Shown piece by piece: positions 25,377 through 31,725 of a stretch of DNA of 31,725 nt; the stretch's first letter is position 1; each line of letters starts with the position of its first letter. The notes under the pieces were generated by a model. That model had not been told where the DNA came from. It saw only the letters and a program-made list of their open reading frames with translations, and ran no database searches. The position numbers and the translations under genes were made by a program. The DNA lies in assembly GCA_051208045.1 (NCBI GenBank), contig JBPJFY010000024.1, forward strand, positions 1 through 31,725. Direction: 5' to 3'. The stretch is from LZORAL124-50-18 sp051208045 (GTDB lineage Bacteria > Pseudomonadota > Gammaproteobacteria > Pseudomonadales > Oleiphilaceae).

Positions 25377-25444
25377 TAAAAAAGGTGCCTTAACTCGGTT
25401 CAGGCAAAACATTTAGGAATGATCTATCTAATGGAAGGAAAGAT

Positions 25445-26185
25445 ATGAAAAAACTACTCGTTGCACTCGTTGCCAGCCTCGCTGTACTCTCCACACCCTC
25501 TCACGCCGTTCCCGTTGACCTGGAACTTCAGTTACTCGTCGACGTATCCGGAAGCGTCGATGGCACTGAATATGCTCTACAAAAGTTAGGCTACGAAAAT
25601 GCGTTTCGATCCTCTGCAGTCATCAATGCCATCACCAACGGCTCCATTGGCAGTATCGCGGTGCAGTACATCGAATGGTCAGGCTCAACACAACAATCCG
25701 TTCTGGTGGACTGGGCTATCATTGACAGCGCAGCCAGCGCAAATGCCTTTGCGGACAGCATTGCCGGCGTTACCCGCGCATTTGGCGGGGCTACGGCTAT
25801 TGGCTCTGCACTCACTTTCGGTTCTGGCCTGTTTGACAACAATGGCTTTGAAGCAGATCGTTGGGTAATTGACATTTCCGGGGATGGCGCTAACAACACT
25901 GGTACATCCTCTTCAGACGGACGTACTACAGCACTGAACGCAGGGGTGGATACAATCAACGGAATTATCATAGAAGGCGAGACGGGCCTGTTCAACCACT
26001 ACAACACGCAAGTAATTGGTGGCACAGGTGCATTTCTGGAAACTGCAGCGAATTTCGCTGATTTTGGAGATGCCGTTCAACGAAAACTGGCAAAAGAAAT
26101 TGCCGGTGTTCCCGTACCTGCCAGTTTGGCGTTGATCGCTATTGGTTTGGTTGCACTACGCACCTCGCGACAAGCTAAGAGCTAA
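25445..26185 (+). CDS. DUF1194-type von Willebrand A protein with PEP-CTERM-like tail
   Basis: A 246-residue exported protein. The signal peptide runs to about residue 21 (LAVLSTPSHA). A von Willebrand A-type fold follows with DVSGSVD at 33-39, the metal-ion-dependent adhesion motif. The segment INGIIIEGE and the overall length match DUF1194. The tail VPVPASLALIAIGLVALRTSRQ, with a hydrophobic helix and basic end, resembles a PEP-CTERM exosortase signal, but the motif reads VPVPAS rather than VPEPAS. It would be an envelope or surface protein. AAGGAA precedes the ATG, and a sigma54-type promoter lies upstream. Confidence 0.85.
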   Translation: MKKLLVALVASLAVLSTPSHAVPVDLELQLLVDVSGSVDGTEYALQKLGYENAFRSSAVINAITNGSIGSIAVQYIEWSGSTQQSVLVDWAIIDSAASANAFADSIAGVTRAFGGATAIGSALTFGSGLFDNNGFEADRWVIDISGDGANNTGTSSSDGRTTALNAGVDTINGIIIEGETGLFNHYNTQVIGGTGAFLETAANFADFGDAVQRKLAKEIAGVPVPASLALIAIGLVALRTSRQAKS

Positions 26186-26195
26186 TGTAATACTG

Positions 26196-26227
26196 AGGAT
26201 AGGGGCAGCAGCATAGCTCCCTATCCT
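26196..26227. terminator. Hairpin terminator between converging genes
   Basis: AGGATAGGG (26196-26204) and CCCTATCCT (26219-26227) make a perfect 9-bp stem with a 14-base loop, 11 bases after the DUF1194 gene and before the end of the converging AraC-type gene. A short TAAAATATT follows on the plus strand. It probably serves the DUF1194 gene. Confidence 0.6.
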
Positions 26228-26319
26228 TAAAATATTCAGTGATTCTTATAACGTTACCCAAAAACACCCTACCTACCGCTTTCAAAATAGAAACGAGATT
26301 TAATACGCACAGAAATACG

Positions 26320-27318
26320 TCAATGGTACTTTTTCCGAAATCGATAGTAGGAATCGGTATCCTGAAATCCAAGCGCTTCCGCTAATCCGTCCTGGGTCAT
26401 CTGGCGGGAGTTAAACGCCTGAAGTTTGGCCACTCGTGCTTGTTTGACCAAGGCAGTAAAACTCGTCCCTTCCTTTTTCAGCTTCCGAAACAATGTGGCG
26501 CGGCTCATGTGGAGCGCAGAACATGCCGAGGTAATGGCACTGTATGTAGCCAAATCCCTGTCCAATAGCTGCGTAACGCATTCCGTCGTAGATTTACCAA
26601 CAGGCAACTCCGCTCGGATCGACTGTGCCTGCTGCGCAACTAACTGCTTTAAATACGGGTTGGCCCCTTGAATGGCCTGATTAAATGTCGCAAGAGAAAG
26701 CACAATACTATTCTCCTGTTGTTGATAGCGTACGCTCCCAAACAACGCTTTGAATGCCTGAGACGCCGTATGCTCACTCCGTACGAAAGTAACTTCAAGC
26801 GGATTTACTGAGCCCCCTGACAGAGCTCGACTCCACGTCAACAACGCAGCCATACTCCGATCAGCCGCCATCAACGGGTAAGCAGACGAGAGAAACGACA
26901 CCGCGAGTTTTACCCGGTCACCCTCCTCTTGTTTTTGCCAATGTTCGGAAGAATTCATCAAAGGAATGTTGCTACTGAAGGTTGAGAAGGCCTCTGCCAA
27001 GGTACTGCACTGATACAACCAGTTCGCGAGCACGCCCCGAGTATCCGTATTCAGAGTCGCGCCAATCTGCAGCCCCAAAGCGTCGTCACTGGCACGCGCA
27101 TCAGCTATCTGCCATAGCTGAATGAATAGTGTTTCTGGTAATCGATGCTCCTGAAGTGACGTCCCATTCATCCAACCTGCACGCATCCCGCAAAGCTCAG
27201 CGCTGATGTTTTGCAACTCATCTTCGGCGAGCAACCGCCGAGCCATCAACTCGTTAGCCAGGTCAATCACTGCCAGTGCGGACACTGTGCGCACCGTTCC
27301 ACCGGATTCTATTGTCAT
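26320..27318 (-). CDS. AraC-family regulator with arabinose-binding-like N-terminal domain
   Basis: A 332-residue regulator. The N-terminal 180 residues have the layout of the PF12625-type domain (LQEHRLPETLFIQLWQIADARASDDALGLQIGATL). The C-terminal part has the first helix-turn-helix in ITSACSALHMSRATLFRKLKKEGTSFTALV and the second in GLAEALGFQDTDSYYRFRKKYH, after which it stops. Most relatives carry a further 10-15 residues (a G-xTPxxYR end), so the C-terminus looks slightly short. It is divergent from the PPOX-type gene across 119 bases, and two direct repeats 21 bp apart between them are a probable binding site. Confidence 0.9.
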   Translation of the reverse strand: MTIESGGTVRTVSALAVIDLANELMARRLLAEDELQNISAELCGMRAGWMNGTSLQEHRLPETLFIQLWQIADARASDDALGLQIGATLNTDTRGVLANWLYQCSTLAEAFSTFSSNIPLMNSSEHWQKQEEGDRVKLAVSFLSSAYPLMAADRSMAALLTWSRALSGGSVNPLEVTFVRSEHTASQAFKALFGSVRYQQQENSIVLSLATFNQAIQGANPYLKQLVAQQAQSIRAELPVGKSTTECVTQLLDRDLATYSAITSACSALHMSRATLFRKLKKEGTSFTALVKQARVAKLQAFNSRQMTQDGLAEALGFQDTDSYYRFRKKYH

Positions 27319-27337
27319 GTTTCAGCATCCCTGCAAA

Positions 27338-27373
27338 TTGAAACCAAATGCCCCTATTTTGCAACCAAACGCC
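27338..27373. promoter_or_regulatory. Direct repeats with 21-bp period, probable AraC-type binding site
   Basis: TTGAAACCAAATGCC (27338-27352) is repeated as TTGCAACCAAACGCC (27359-27373), identical at 13 of 15 positions and offset by exactly 21 bp, two helical turns. This is the arrangement used by AraC-family proteins to place two helix-turn-helix pairs on one DNA face. It lies between the divergent AraC-type and PPOX-type genes. Confidence 0.7.
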
Positions 27374-27400
27374 TGAACCTACCGGCAGGTCACTCAGTAC

Positions 27401-27419
27401 AATGTAAACCACTTACATT
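27401..27419. promoter_or_regulatory. Inverted repeat AATGTAA-N5-TTACATT
   Basis: Perfect 7-bp arms (27401-27407, 27413-27419) lie immediately upstream of the PPOX-type gene's ribosome site. This may be a second operator or overlap a promoter. Confidence 0.45.
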
Positions 27420-27437
27420 CATAGGGGAAGAGCGGCC

Positions 27438-28442
27438 ATGATCGATAAATTTGCAGACCCAAACCACCGTATAACGTCAGAAACACAATTGAGAAAGCTG
27501 ATATCGCATTACCCCAAGATACTGGACAAGCGGATACAACCAACATTAGACCACCACTGCATGGACTTGATTGAGCGCGCCGCGTTGGTCATTACAGCGT
27601 ACAACCATTCCCGGTTACCGATCATGCCGTTAACGAGAAGCGATGTTACGGTAAAGGATCACCAGACGCTAATACTTAACGCAGAGTTAGACGCTCCTGA
27701 ATCGTCAAGCGTTCAAGCCAGTCTCTACTTCCTGCTACCTGGCGTAGGACATGGATTACGGGTAAATGGAGAGGTGTCTCAGCACCGGGGAAACGTCATG
27801 TTTCATGTGCAGCGCGCTTATCTCCATTGTGCCAGAGCTGCCGCACGCAGCCAACTCTGGGATCTGTCGCCGCACTCACCCCTACCGAAGGATGATGCAA
27901 TCCTGCCGTCGCCGCGACACCTCCTGACTCATAGCCCCTACCTGTTGTTAAAAACATCGAACAGCCGGGGAGAAACGGAACTGTCCCCTCGGGGTGATCA
28001 ACCGGGTTTTGTACACTGGATTGATGACACACAATTGTTCCTGCCAGAACGACCCGGCAATAAAGTGGCGGTGAGCATGAGGAATATCCTCCAACAACCC
28101 ACTATCGAGCTACTACTCTTCCTTCCCCAGTCCAGTCTGTTGATGCGAGTGACCGGTATTGCACACCTGAGCACACACCCCGAGCTGTTAGACTTGTCGA
28201 CAGTGCAAGCCAAGCGCCCCAAACTCGGGATACATATCACTGAGTGCCACTCCGAGATATTTGACTGCCCGGCGATTCGAGCATCCATGCTGTGGGATAA
28301 GGAGCATCAGGTTGCGTCAACAGAGCTCACCCGGTTTTCAACCGCCTTATCCTTCCACATGAATGGTGAGGGCTTGCTGGGCAAAGCCACGGTGCCGGTA
28401 GTTAATGCCATCGTCAAGAACGACCTGAAACATTTGTATTGA
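27438..28442 (+). CDS. Double-barrel pyridoxamine 5'-phosphate oxidase-like flavoprotein
   Basis: A 334-residue protein made of two PPOX-type split-barrel halves. The second half has the typical ELSPRGDQPGFVHWIDDTQLFLPERPGNK and SMRNILQQPTIELLLF (about 181-231). The first half has RITSETQLRKLISHYP and YFLLPGVGHGLRVNGEVS, which belong to the same family (MSMEG_1061-like), but its own SPRGD segment is degenerate (PIMPLTRSD). Such proteins bind FMN or F420, and this one may bind only one cofactor properly. GGGGAAG precedes ATG 27438. It is divergent from the AraC-type gene and is its likely target. Confidence 0.8.
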   Translation: MIDKFADPNHRITSETQLRKLISHYPKILDKRIQPTLDHHCMDLIERAALVITAYNHSRLPIMPLTRSDVTVKDHQTLILNAELDAPESSSVQASLYFLLPGVGHGLRVNGEVSQHRGNVMFHVQRAYLHCARAAARSQLWDLSPHSPLPKDDAILPSPRHLLTHSPYLLLKTSNSRGETELSPRGDQPGFVHWIDDTQLFLPERPGNKVAVSMRNILQQPTIELLLFLPQSSLLMRVTGIAHLSTHPELLDLSTVQAKRPKLGIHITECHSEIFDCPAIRASMLWDKEHQVASTELTRFSTALSFHMNGEGLLGKATVPVVNAIVKNDLKHLY

Positions 28443-28459
28443 GTGTATATAAACTAGAA

Positions 28460-28768
28460 TCAATGTGAGTTTGACACCGGTGCCTCGTTTTCCACCTTAA
28501 GTTGCTGGCACATTTTTACCAGGAGTTTCAACTCCGGGCTTCCGTGCCAGTTTACCCAAGTATCCCCCAATAACAGCCCGGCGATGACCCCATAACCGTA
28601 GTATGGCAGTGCTATGATGGCGTGTAACCACGATCCGACAGCAGTCTCAGAAAAGAAGGCGACGAAACCAAACAAAACAGTGAAGCCGGCAAATAGCCAA
28701 CGTTGAAAACGCCATTTTGTCCGCATTTTTTCTGCTTGTTCCACAAGTGCTTTAGCATCTGATGTCAT
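28460..28768 (-). CDS. Small two-helix membrane protein
   Basis: A 102-residue protein with two hydrophobic segments at about 24-42 and 47-68, a basic N-terminus (KMRTKWRFQRW) and a soluble tail. It is coupled to the upstream gene by an ATGA overlap (its ATG at 28768-28766, the upstream TGA at 28767-28765). I recognise no family. In this gene-poor accessory region the pair could be a small cargo module, but nothing shows the role. Confidence 0.65.
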   Translation of the reverse strand: MTSDAKALVEQAEKMRTKWRFQRWLFAGFTVLFGFVAFFSETAVGSWLHAIIALPYYGYGVIAGLLLGDTWVNWHGSPELKLLVKMCQQLKVENEAPVSNSH

Positions 28769-29112
28769 TGGTCCAACTCCGTTTGATTTTTGACAAATTC
28801 ATCACGCCTAAGAATGGTGATTAACAATTGCTCTCTGGGCGCATGGACATTCAAATCGTCATGCATGCTGGTTGCACTGGTTTTGATGATCACATCTCCG
28901 TATTGCACATCTTGTCTAAGCGGCGAAGTAATTCTGCCATTAACATCACTCAAGACACCGCTGAGTGAGGCAGACGAAGCGATACCCAACTTGCCCGCCA
29001 CACTATAAAGCAATAAGGCTTCGGCGACTGATAAAGCAGTACCTATATACGTTCTTTGGGTATCGTTTAACTCATTTATTGCCTTAACCATATCGTTGGT
29101 CAGCGGTCCCAC
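28765..29112 (-). CDS. Hypothetical protein with central hydrophobic helix; 5' end uncertain
   Basis: A 115-residue frame from GTG 29112 (ATG 29091 gives 108 residues). A helix with YIGTALSVAEALLLYSVAGKLG is followed by a polar domain with no known motif. The same frame continues open upstream to a TGA at 29238-29236 and encodes several Cys (CYKYSDW, CAQCHVID, CASPEYC) with no start codon. The annotated gene may therefore be the 3' part of a larger, broken one. The stop overlaps the next gene's ATG. Function unknown. Confidence 0.5.
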   Translation of the reverse strand: MGPLTNDMVKAINELNDTQRTYIGTALSVAEALLLYSVAGKLGIASSASLSGVLSDVNGRITSPLRQDVQYGDVIIKTSATSMHDDLNVHAPREQLLITILRRDEFVKNQTELDQ

Positions 29113-29315
29113 AACTTCCGTTTTAACCGCCCCACAATACTCTGGAGACGCACAAATTTTCTCTTCCTGGCGAGAGATAACATCAATTACGTGGCATTGT
29201 GCGCAATCGCTACGCCAATCGGAATACTTGTAACATCAAGGTCAATCACTTTGAGCATTTCAATGTGCAAATCCTGATTAAATTGTATTACGTCAAACGG
29301 GTGGTTATAGCGCAC
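29113..29315 (-). other. Two overlapping coding-like stretches, possible frameshifted gene start
   Basis: Frame A opens with GTG at 29315 and ends at TAA 29189-29187, reading RYNHPFDVIQFNQDLHIEML as part of 42 residues. Frame B, in phase with the gene at 29112, is open from just after TGA 29238-29236 and is Cys-rich. A single indel near 29190-29240 would join A to B and to the downstream gene, giving one protein of about 180 residues. Whether this is one broken gene or two unrelated stretches cannot be settled by eye. Confidence 0.35.
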
Positions 29316-29378
29316 TCATAGGTAGAAAATTAAGAAAGCATATTTTATAACTCAATGATATAGATGTTTGCTTACTGA

Positions 29379-29984
29379 CTACTGCAATCCATCAAAGCCA
29401 ATACGATGACTTGCGTTAGTACAGCTATAAGCGGGGTTCTGCCACAGCAGACCAATAAATCGATCAACCTGACGGGCACTGAGGGCACGTCCGGCAATCA
29501 CCTGATCCGACAATTCCAGTAACAAGGCACCAAATCGGGTGCGCGGGGAAAAGTTATTTCCGAGCTTCCGTCGAATATAAATACCCTGAGCGAGATAAGC
29601 GGCCGCTTCCGCAGTTCCGCGACGCATGCGACCAACACTCCGATGAGCGCCAGCCTGAATATCGTGACCGGCATGGATGCATTCATGCAGTATCAGCGAT
29701 TGTTGTCGGACTCTGGCATCCAAACCCTCTTCCAGCGTATCAAAACCGATGGAAAAGGTGTTGTTCTGCCAATCGTAGAAGGCTTTGTTGCCTCCTCCTG
29801 CTGTTCTTAGGGACCGATCATATATTATTGATATTTCACTATTAACTATCGCCCGAAAAACTCCGGTCACGAGATCTTCACTAACATGGGCACCGGGGAT
29901 AGCGAACCTGACCAAACAGTCTCGATCCTGAAGCGTTGTTAGAATCAGATCTCTTGCCTTTAGATTGTGGTTGCTCTCACCCAT
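29379..29984 (-). CDS. Putative small zinc metallopeptidase (HExxH)
   Basis: A 201-residue protein. LILHECIHAGHDI contains HExxH (His100, Glu101, His104), and a Glu in GTAEAAAYLAQ (Glu126) 22 residues later could be the third zinc ligand. This gluzincin-like spacing is common in small secreted or toxin-associated peptidase domains. The N-terminal region (residues 25-95) has strand patterns leading into the active site, such as NNTFSIGF. There is no signal peptide or known delivery domain. It is followed by two short genes of unknown role. The start ATG 29984 has only a weak ribosome site. It could be a toxin or an intracellular protease; the evidence does not decide. Confidence 0.6.
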   Translation of the reverse strand: MGESNHNLKARDLILTTLQDRDCLVRFAIPGAHVSEDLVTGVFRAIVNSEISIIYDRSLRTAGGGNKAFYDWQNNTFSIGFDTLEEGLDARVRQQSLILHECIHAGHDIQAGAHRSVGRMRRGTAEAAAYLAQGIYIRRKLGNNFSPRTRFGALLLELSDQVIAGRALSARQVDRFIGLLWQNPAYSCTNASHRIGFDGLQ

Positions 29985-30413
29985 TATTGTTAGTCTCTGC
30001 GCACTGAATCGATCACGTAGTATACATCGATTAGCTTATTTTTTAGTGACCAATGACTCACACTTAAAAACTAACCTTAACACCCTAGAACCGAATAAAA
30101 CTATGCCGTTTCGTTTAAGTTGTCGTAAAAACGGCCCCAAAACCCGCATTCCTTCGTTTTCGTTTCTTAAAGGTGTCGCGAGTGTTTTATTAATTTTGTC
30201 GTAAAACCCTATTTGTTTCGTTCAAAATGTCGCATTTTATTTTCCTTTAAAATCAATAGGTTAAAAACCACTGAATTTTACCTCACTTCAGAAACAAACA
30301 TTTTAAAGACTTTTTCCAAATATATACGTAATGGCCAATTTGCAAACATCATTCCGATTTATATGAAACTAGGATACTCAAACAATCCTCACCTAACGCA
30401 TTAAGCTATTATA
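29985..30413. other. AT-rich intergenic region with short direct repeats
   Basis: No convincing gene is visible; the short open frames lack ribosome sites and coding character. The 11-base sequence TTGTCGTAAAA occurs at 30120-30130 and 30196-30206, 76 bases apart, among related TTTCGTT motifs. The composition is clearly more AT-rich than the central window. It could be a decayed recombination site, a leader region or plain degenerate DNA. Gene-cassette (attC) core sites were looked for and not found. Confidence 0.4.
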
Positions 30414-31028
30414 TTAGCCATTCTTTCTTACTAACGACATAAGCACTTCAGCAGAAATACCCTTTTTAATCTCGCCCATAACACCAAGTTTTTCTGCGAC
30501 CGCGTATGGAAGTAAGCGAAGCTGCATAATATCAGCGGATCTAGCTATGTCATTAAAGGAGTCAGTCTGTACTTTATATCCGTGCGGCTCTCCATTACGG
30601 CATGGATTTTGTTCACAATAATCTGGAGAGTCTGTGACATAAAAAGTTCTACAAGCCAACGGGCGAACCTTATAAATACTACAAAGATTATCGTTTAAGA
30701 ATGGGCAAGGAATACGATTTGACGCTAGCTTCTTATTAAATACCTGGACATCCGCTTCACTTAAAACGCTCGCTTCGGGCGTATTTTCGTTCATAAACTT
30801 AAACCAGGAGCGAAACCTCTCTCTTAAGCTTTCTTTTTCAGGCTCAGAAAACTCATTCTCAATATAATCAACTATAGGAAGCTCTTCTGACACATGTACG
30901 GGAATGTTCTGATTGCAGCAGTGAGAACAACCTTCTAAGCAAGATTTCTCAATGTTCTTAAGTCGAACATCCGTAGACTTATAGATGCGAACAACTTCTC
31001 GCCTTACTTTATTTAGATTGGTTTCCAT
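30414..31028 (-). CDS. YkgJ-family cysteine cluster protein
   Basis: A 204-residue protein with the YkgJ (PF03692-type) cysteine layout. CLEGCSHCC gives Cys30, 34, 37 and 38. CPFLNDNLCSIYKVRPLACRTF gives Cys108, 116 and 126, followed by Cys138 and Cys143. The family is thought to bind zinc or an iron-sulfur cluster; its role is not established. AAGGAAG lies about 6 bases before ATG 31028. Neighbouring genes are unrelated and the region is AT-rich, so it was probably acquired horizontally. Confidence 0.88.
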   Translation of the reverse strand: METNLNKVRREVVRIYKSTDVRLKNIEKSCLEGCSHCCNQNIPVHVSEELPIVDYIENEFSEPEKESLRERFRSWFKFMNENTPEASVLSEADVQVFNKKLASNRIPCPFLNDNLCSIYKVRPLACRTFYVTDSPDYCEQNPCRNGEPHGYKVQTDSFNDIARSADIMQLRLLPYAVAEKLGVMGEIKKGISAEVLMSLVRKNG

Positions 31029-31205
31029 ATAATACTTCCTTATATTTTTTCGACTTGGGTGATAAGTTTAGCTATTCAATCGTTCACTAATCTACCTTAT
31101 TTATTTCGGTTTATCAGTAGTTTAGATTAAGAAATGTGAATTCCCTATTAAGCTTAGAAGAACTAACTACCACTAATTTCGGTCAAGGAATGAATTAAAG
31201 CACAA

Positions 31206-31547
31206 CTAACGAAAAACAATAGCGGACCTGTATTCAATGCTTAGTCTGGCAGCTTCATACAATGCTATCCAAGCTACAAGCTCATCTCTTAATATATCGC
31301 GCGACCATGCTCTATTATTGACCACCTCTGCTTGTTCATCGCTTAGGATTCCATCGGATAAACTTATACCCAGCTCCGGGGCTACGATGATTAACTCTTT
31401 CATTAACTCATAGCTTGAGCAGAGCCAGGTACCGTGTACACGTTTATCTTGAATAACCTTATTGAACGCGACAGGTACGTAATAACCATCGAAATCAGAA
31501 TGACAAACCAGATGGCTTTCAGACGGCGAACCTTTCATCGAATCCAT
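31206..31547 (-). CDS. Hypothetical protein, possibly 5'-truncated by an IS element
   Basis: The frame is open from TTG 31610, inside the end of the adjacent IS element, to TAG 31208-31206. I chose ATG 31547, giving 113 residues, because upstream residues belong to or abut the element, but no ribosome site precedes it. The sequence (HLVCHSDFDGYYVPVAFNKV and WSRDILRDELVAWIALYEA) matches nothing I recognise. Just upstream, NFSYGNIYQLRQFY faintly resembles a DUF1016 N-terminal motif and may be a remnant of the original start. The gene may be a truncated leftover. Confidence 0.45.
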   Translation of the reverse strand: MDSMKGSPSESHLVCHSDFDGYYVPVAFNKVIQDKRVHGTWLCSSYELMKELIIVAPELGISLSDGILSDEQAEVVNNRAWSRDILRDELVAWIALYEAARLSIEYRSAIVFR

Positions 31548-31606
31548 ATAAAATTGACGCAGTTGATAAATATTACCGTAGCTAAAATTGTTGGCCGCTG
31601 TTCTGG

Positions 31607-31725
31607 TCAACTCAAACCGGACACTTTCTTTAGAGAATTTTCGTAATCAATTGGCGATAAATCATTATTCGCCGAATGCAGTCGATCCAGGTTGTAATAC
31701 CTGATGTAATCGGCCACGTCCTTTC
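31607..31725 (-). mobile_element. IS3-family transposase C-terminus, cut by the window edge
   Basis: From the right edge, the minus strand reads KDVADYIRYYNLDRLHSANN followed by LSPIDYE, ending at TGA 31609-31607. The YYN-x-x-R-x-H-x-x-N-x-x-x-x-P-x-x-YE pattern is the end of the integrase-type OrfB of IS3-family elements. The element's terminal repeat should lie just after the stop, near 31595-31606, but only one end is visible. Confidence 0.9.

Noticed and set aside
29985..31206. Possible integron gene-cassette array
   Set aside because: Small AT-rich genes suggested cassettes, but no paired attC core sites (RYYYAAC and GTTRRRY with an internal palindrome) could be found.

Overview
The window looks like a chromosomal segment of a moderate-GC gammaproteobacterium. 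That placement rests on gene content: a DbpA/RhlE helicase pair, a YegD chaperone, an IorAB/XdhC molybdenum-hydroxylase set, a CadR/ZntR-type MerR regulator with a short CDF transporter, and a PEP-CTERM-like protein behind a sigma54-type promoter. The genus cannot be fixed by eye. There are no tRNA, rRNA or CRISPR features that I can see.

Both edges are mobile or decayed DNA. Positions 1-1290 hold a possible insertion-sequence end, a TIR/SEFIR-type gene broken by an in-frame TGA, and the 3' half of a group II intron (domain V plus a reverse-transcriptase remnant with one nonsense codon and one frameshift). Positions 29.1-31.7 kb are visibly AT-rich and carry a small HExxH protein, a YkgJ-type cysteine-cluster protein, undeciphered coding remnants, and the C-terminus of an IS3-family transposase running off the right edge.

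Positions 1.3-8.9 kb read leftwards. A TTG-started periplasmic solute-binding protein is followed by three translationally coupled genes: a beta-propeller protein fused to a YbjQ domain, a second membrane-anchored YbjQ protein, and an M48 metalloprotease. A GFSMG hydrolase lies downstream. A large lipoprotein and an AraC regulator sit upstream of this set. I regard the YbjQ/YbjQ/M48 unit as the best candidate for an undescribed system.

Positions 9.0-26.2 kb read mostly rightwards. They hold a small membrane protein, yegD, a secreted multidomain hydrolase (two PPC domains, PKD, Ig-like, GQSLG hydrolase), then a 2Fe-2S subunit, a Tat-exported molybdopterin subunit and XdhC (an aldehyde/N-heterocycle oxidoreductase module). 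After these come a CDF transporter and MerR regulator around a classic 19-bp-spacer promoter, a VAO-type flavin oxidase, a small exported protein, dbpA and rhlE, and a DUF1194-type von Willebrand A protein.

Positions 26.3-28.4 kb contain an AraC-type regulator divergent from a double-barrel PPOX-type flavoprotein. Two direct repeats exactly 21 bp apart lie between them and look like the regulator's site.
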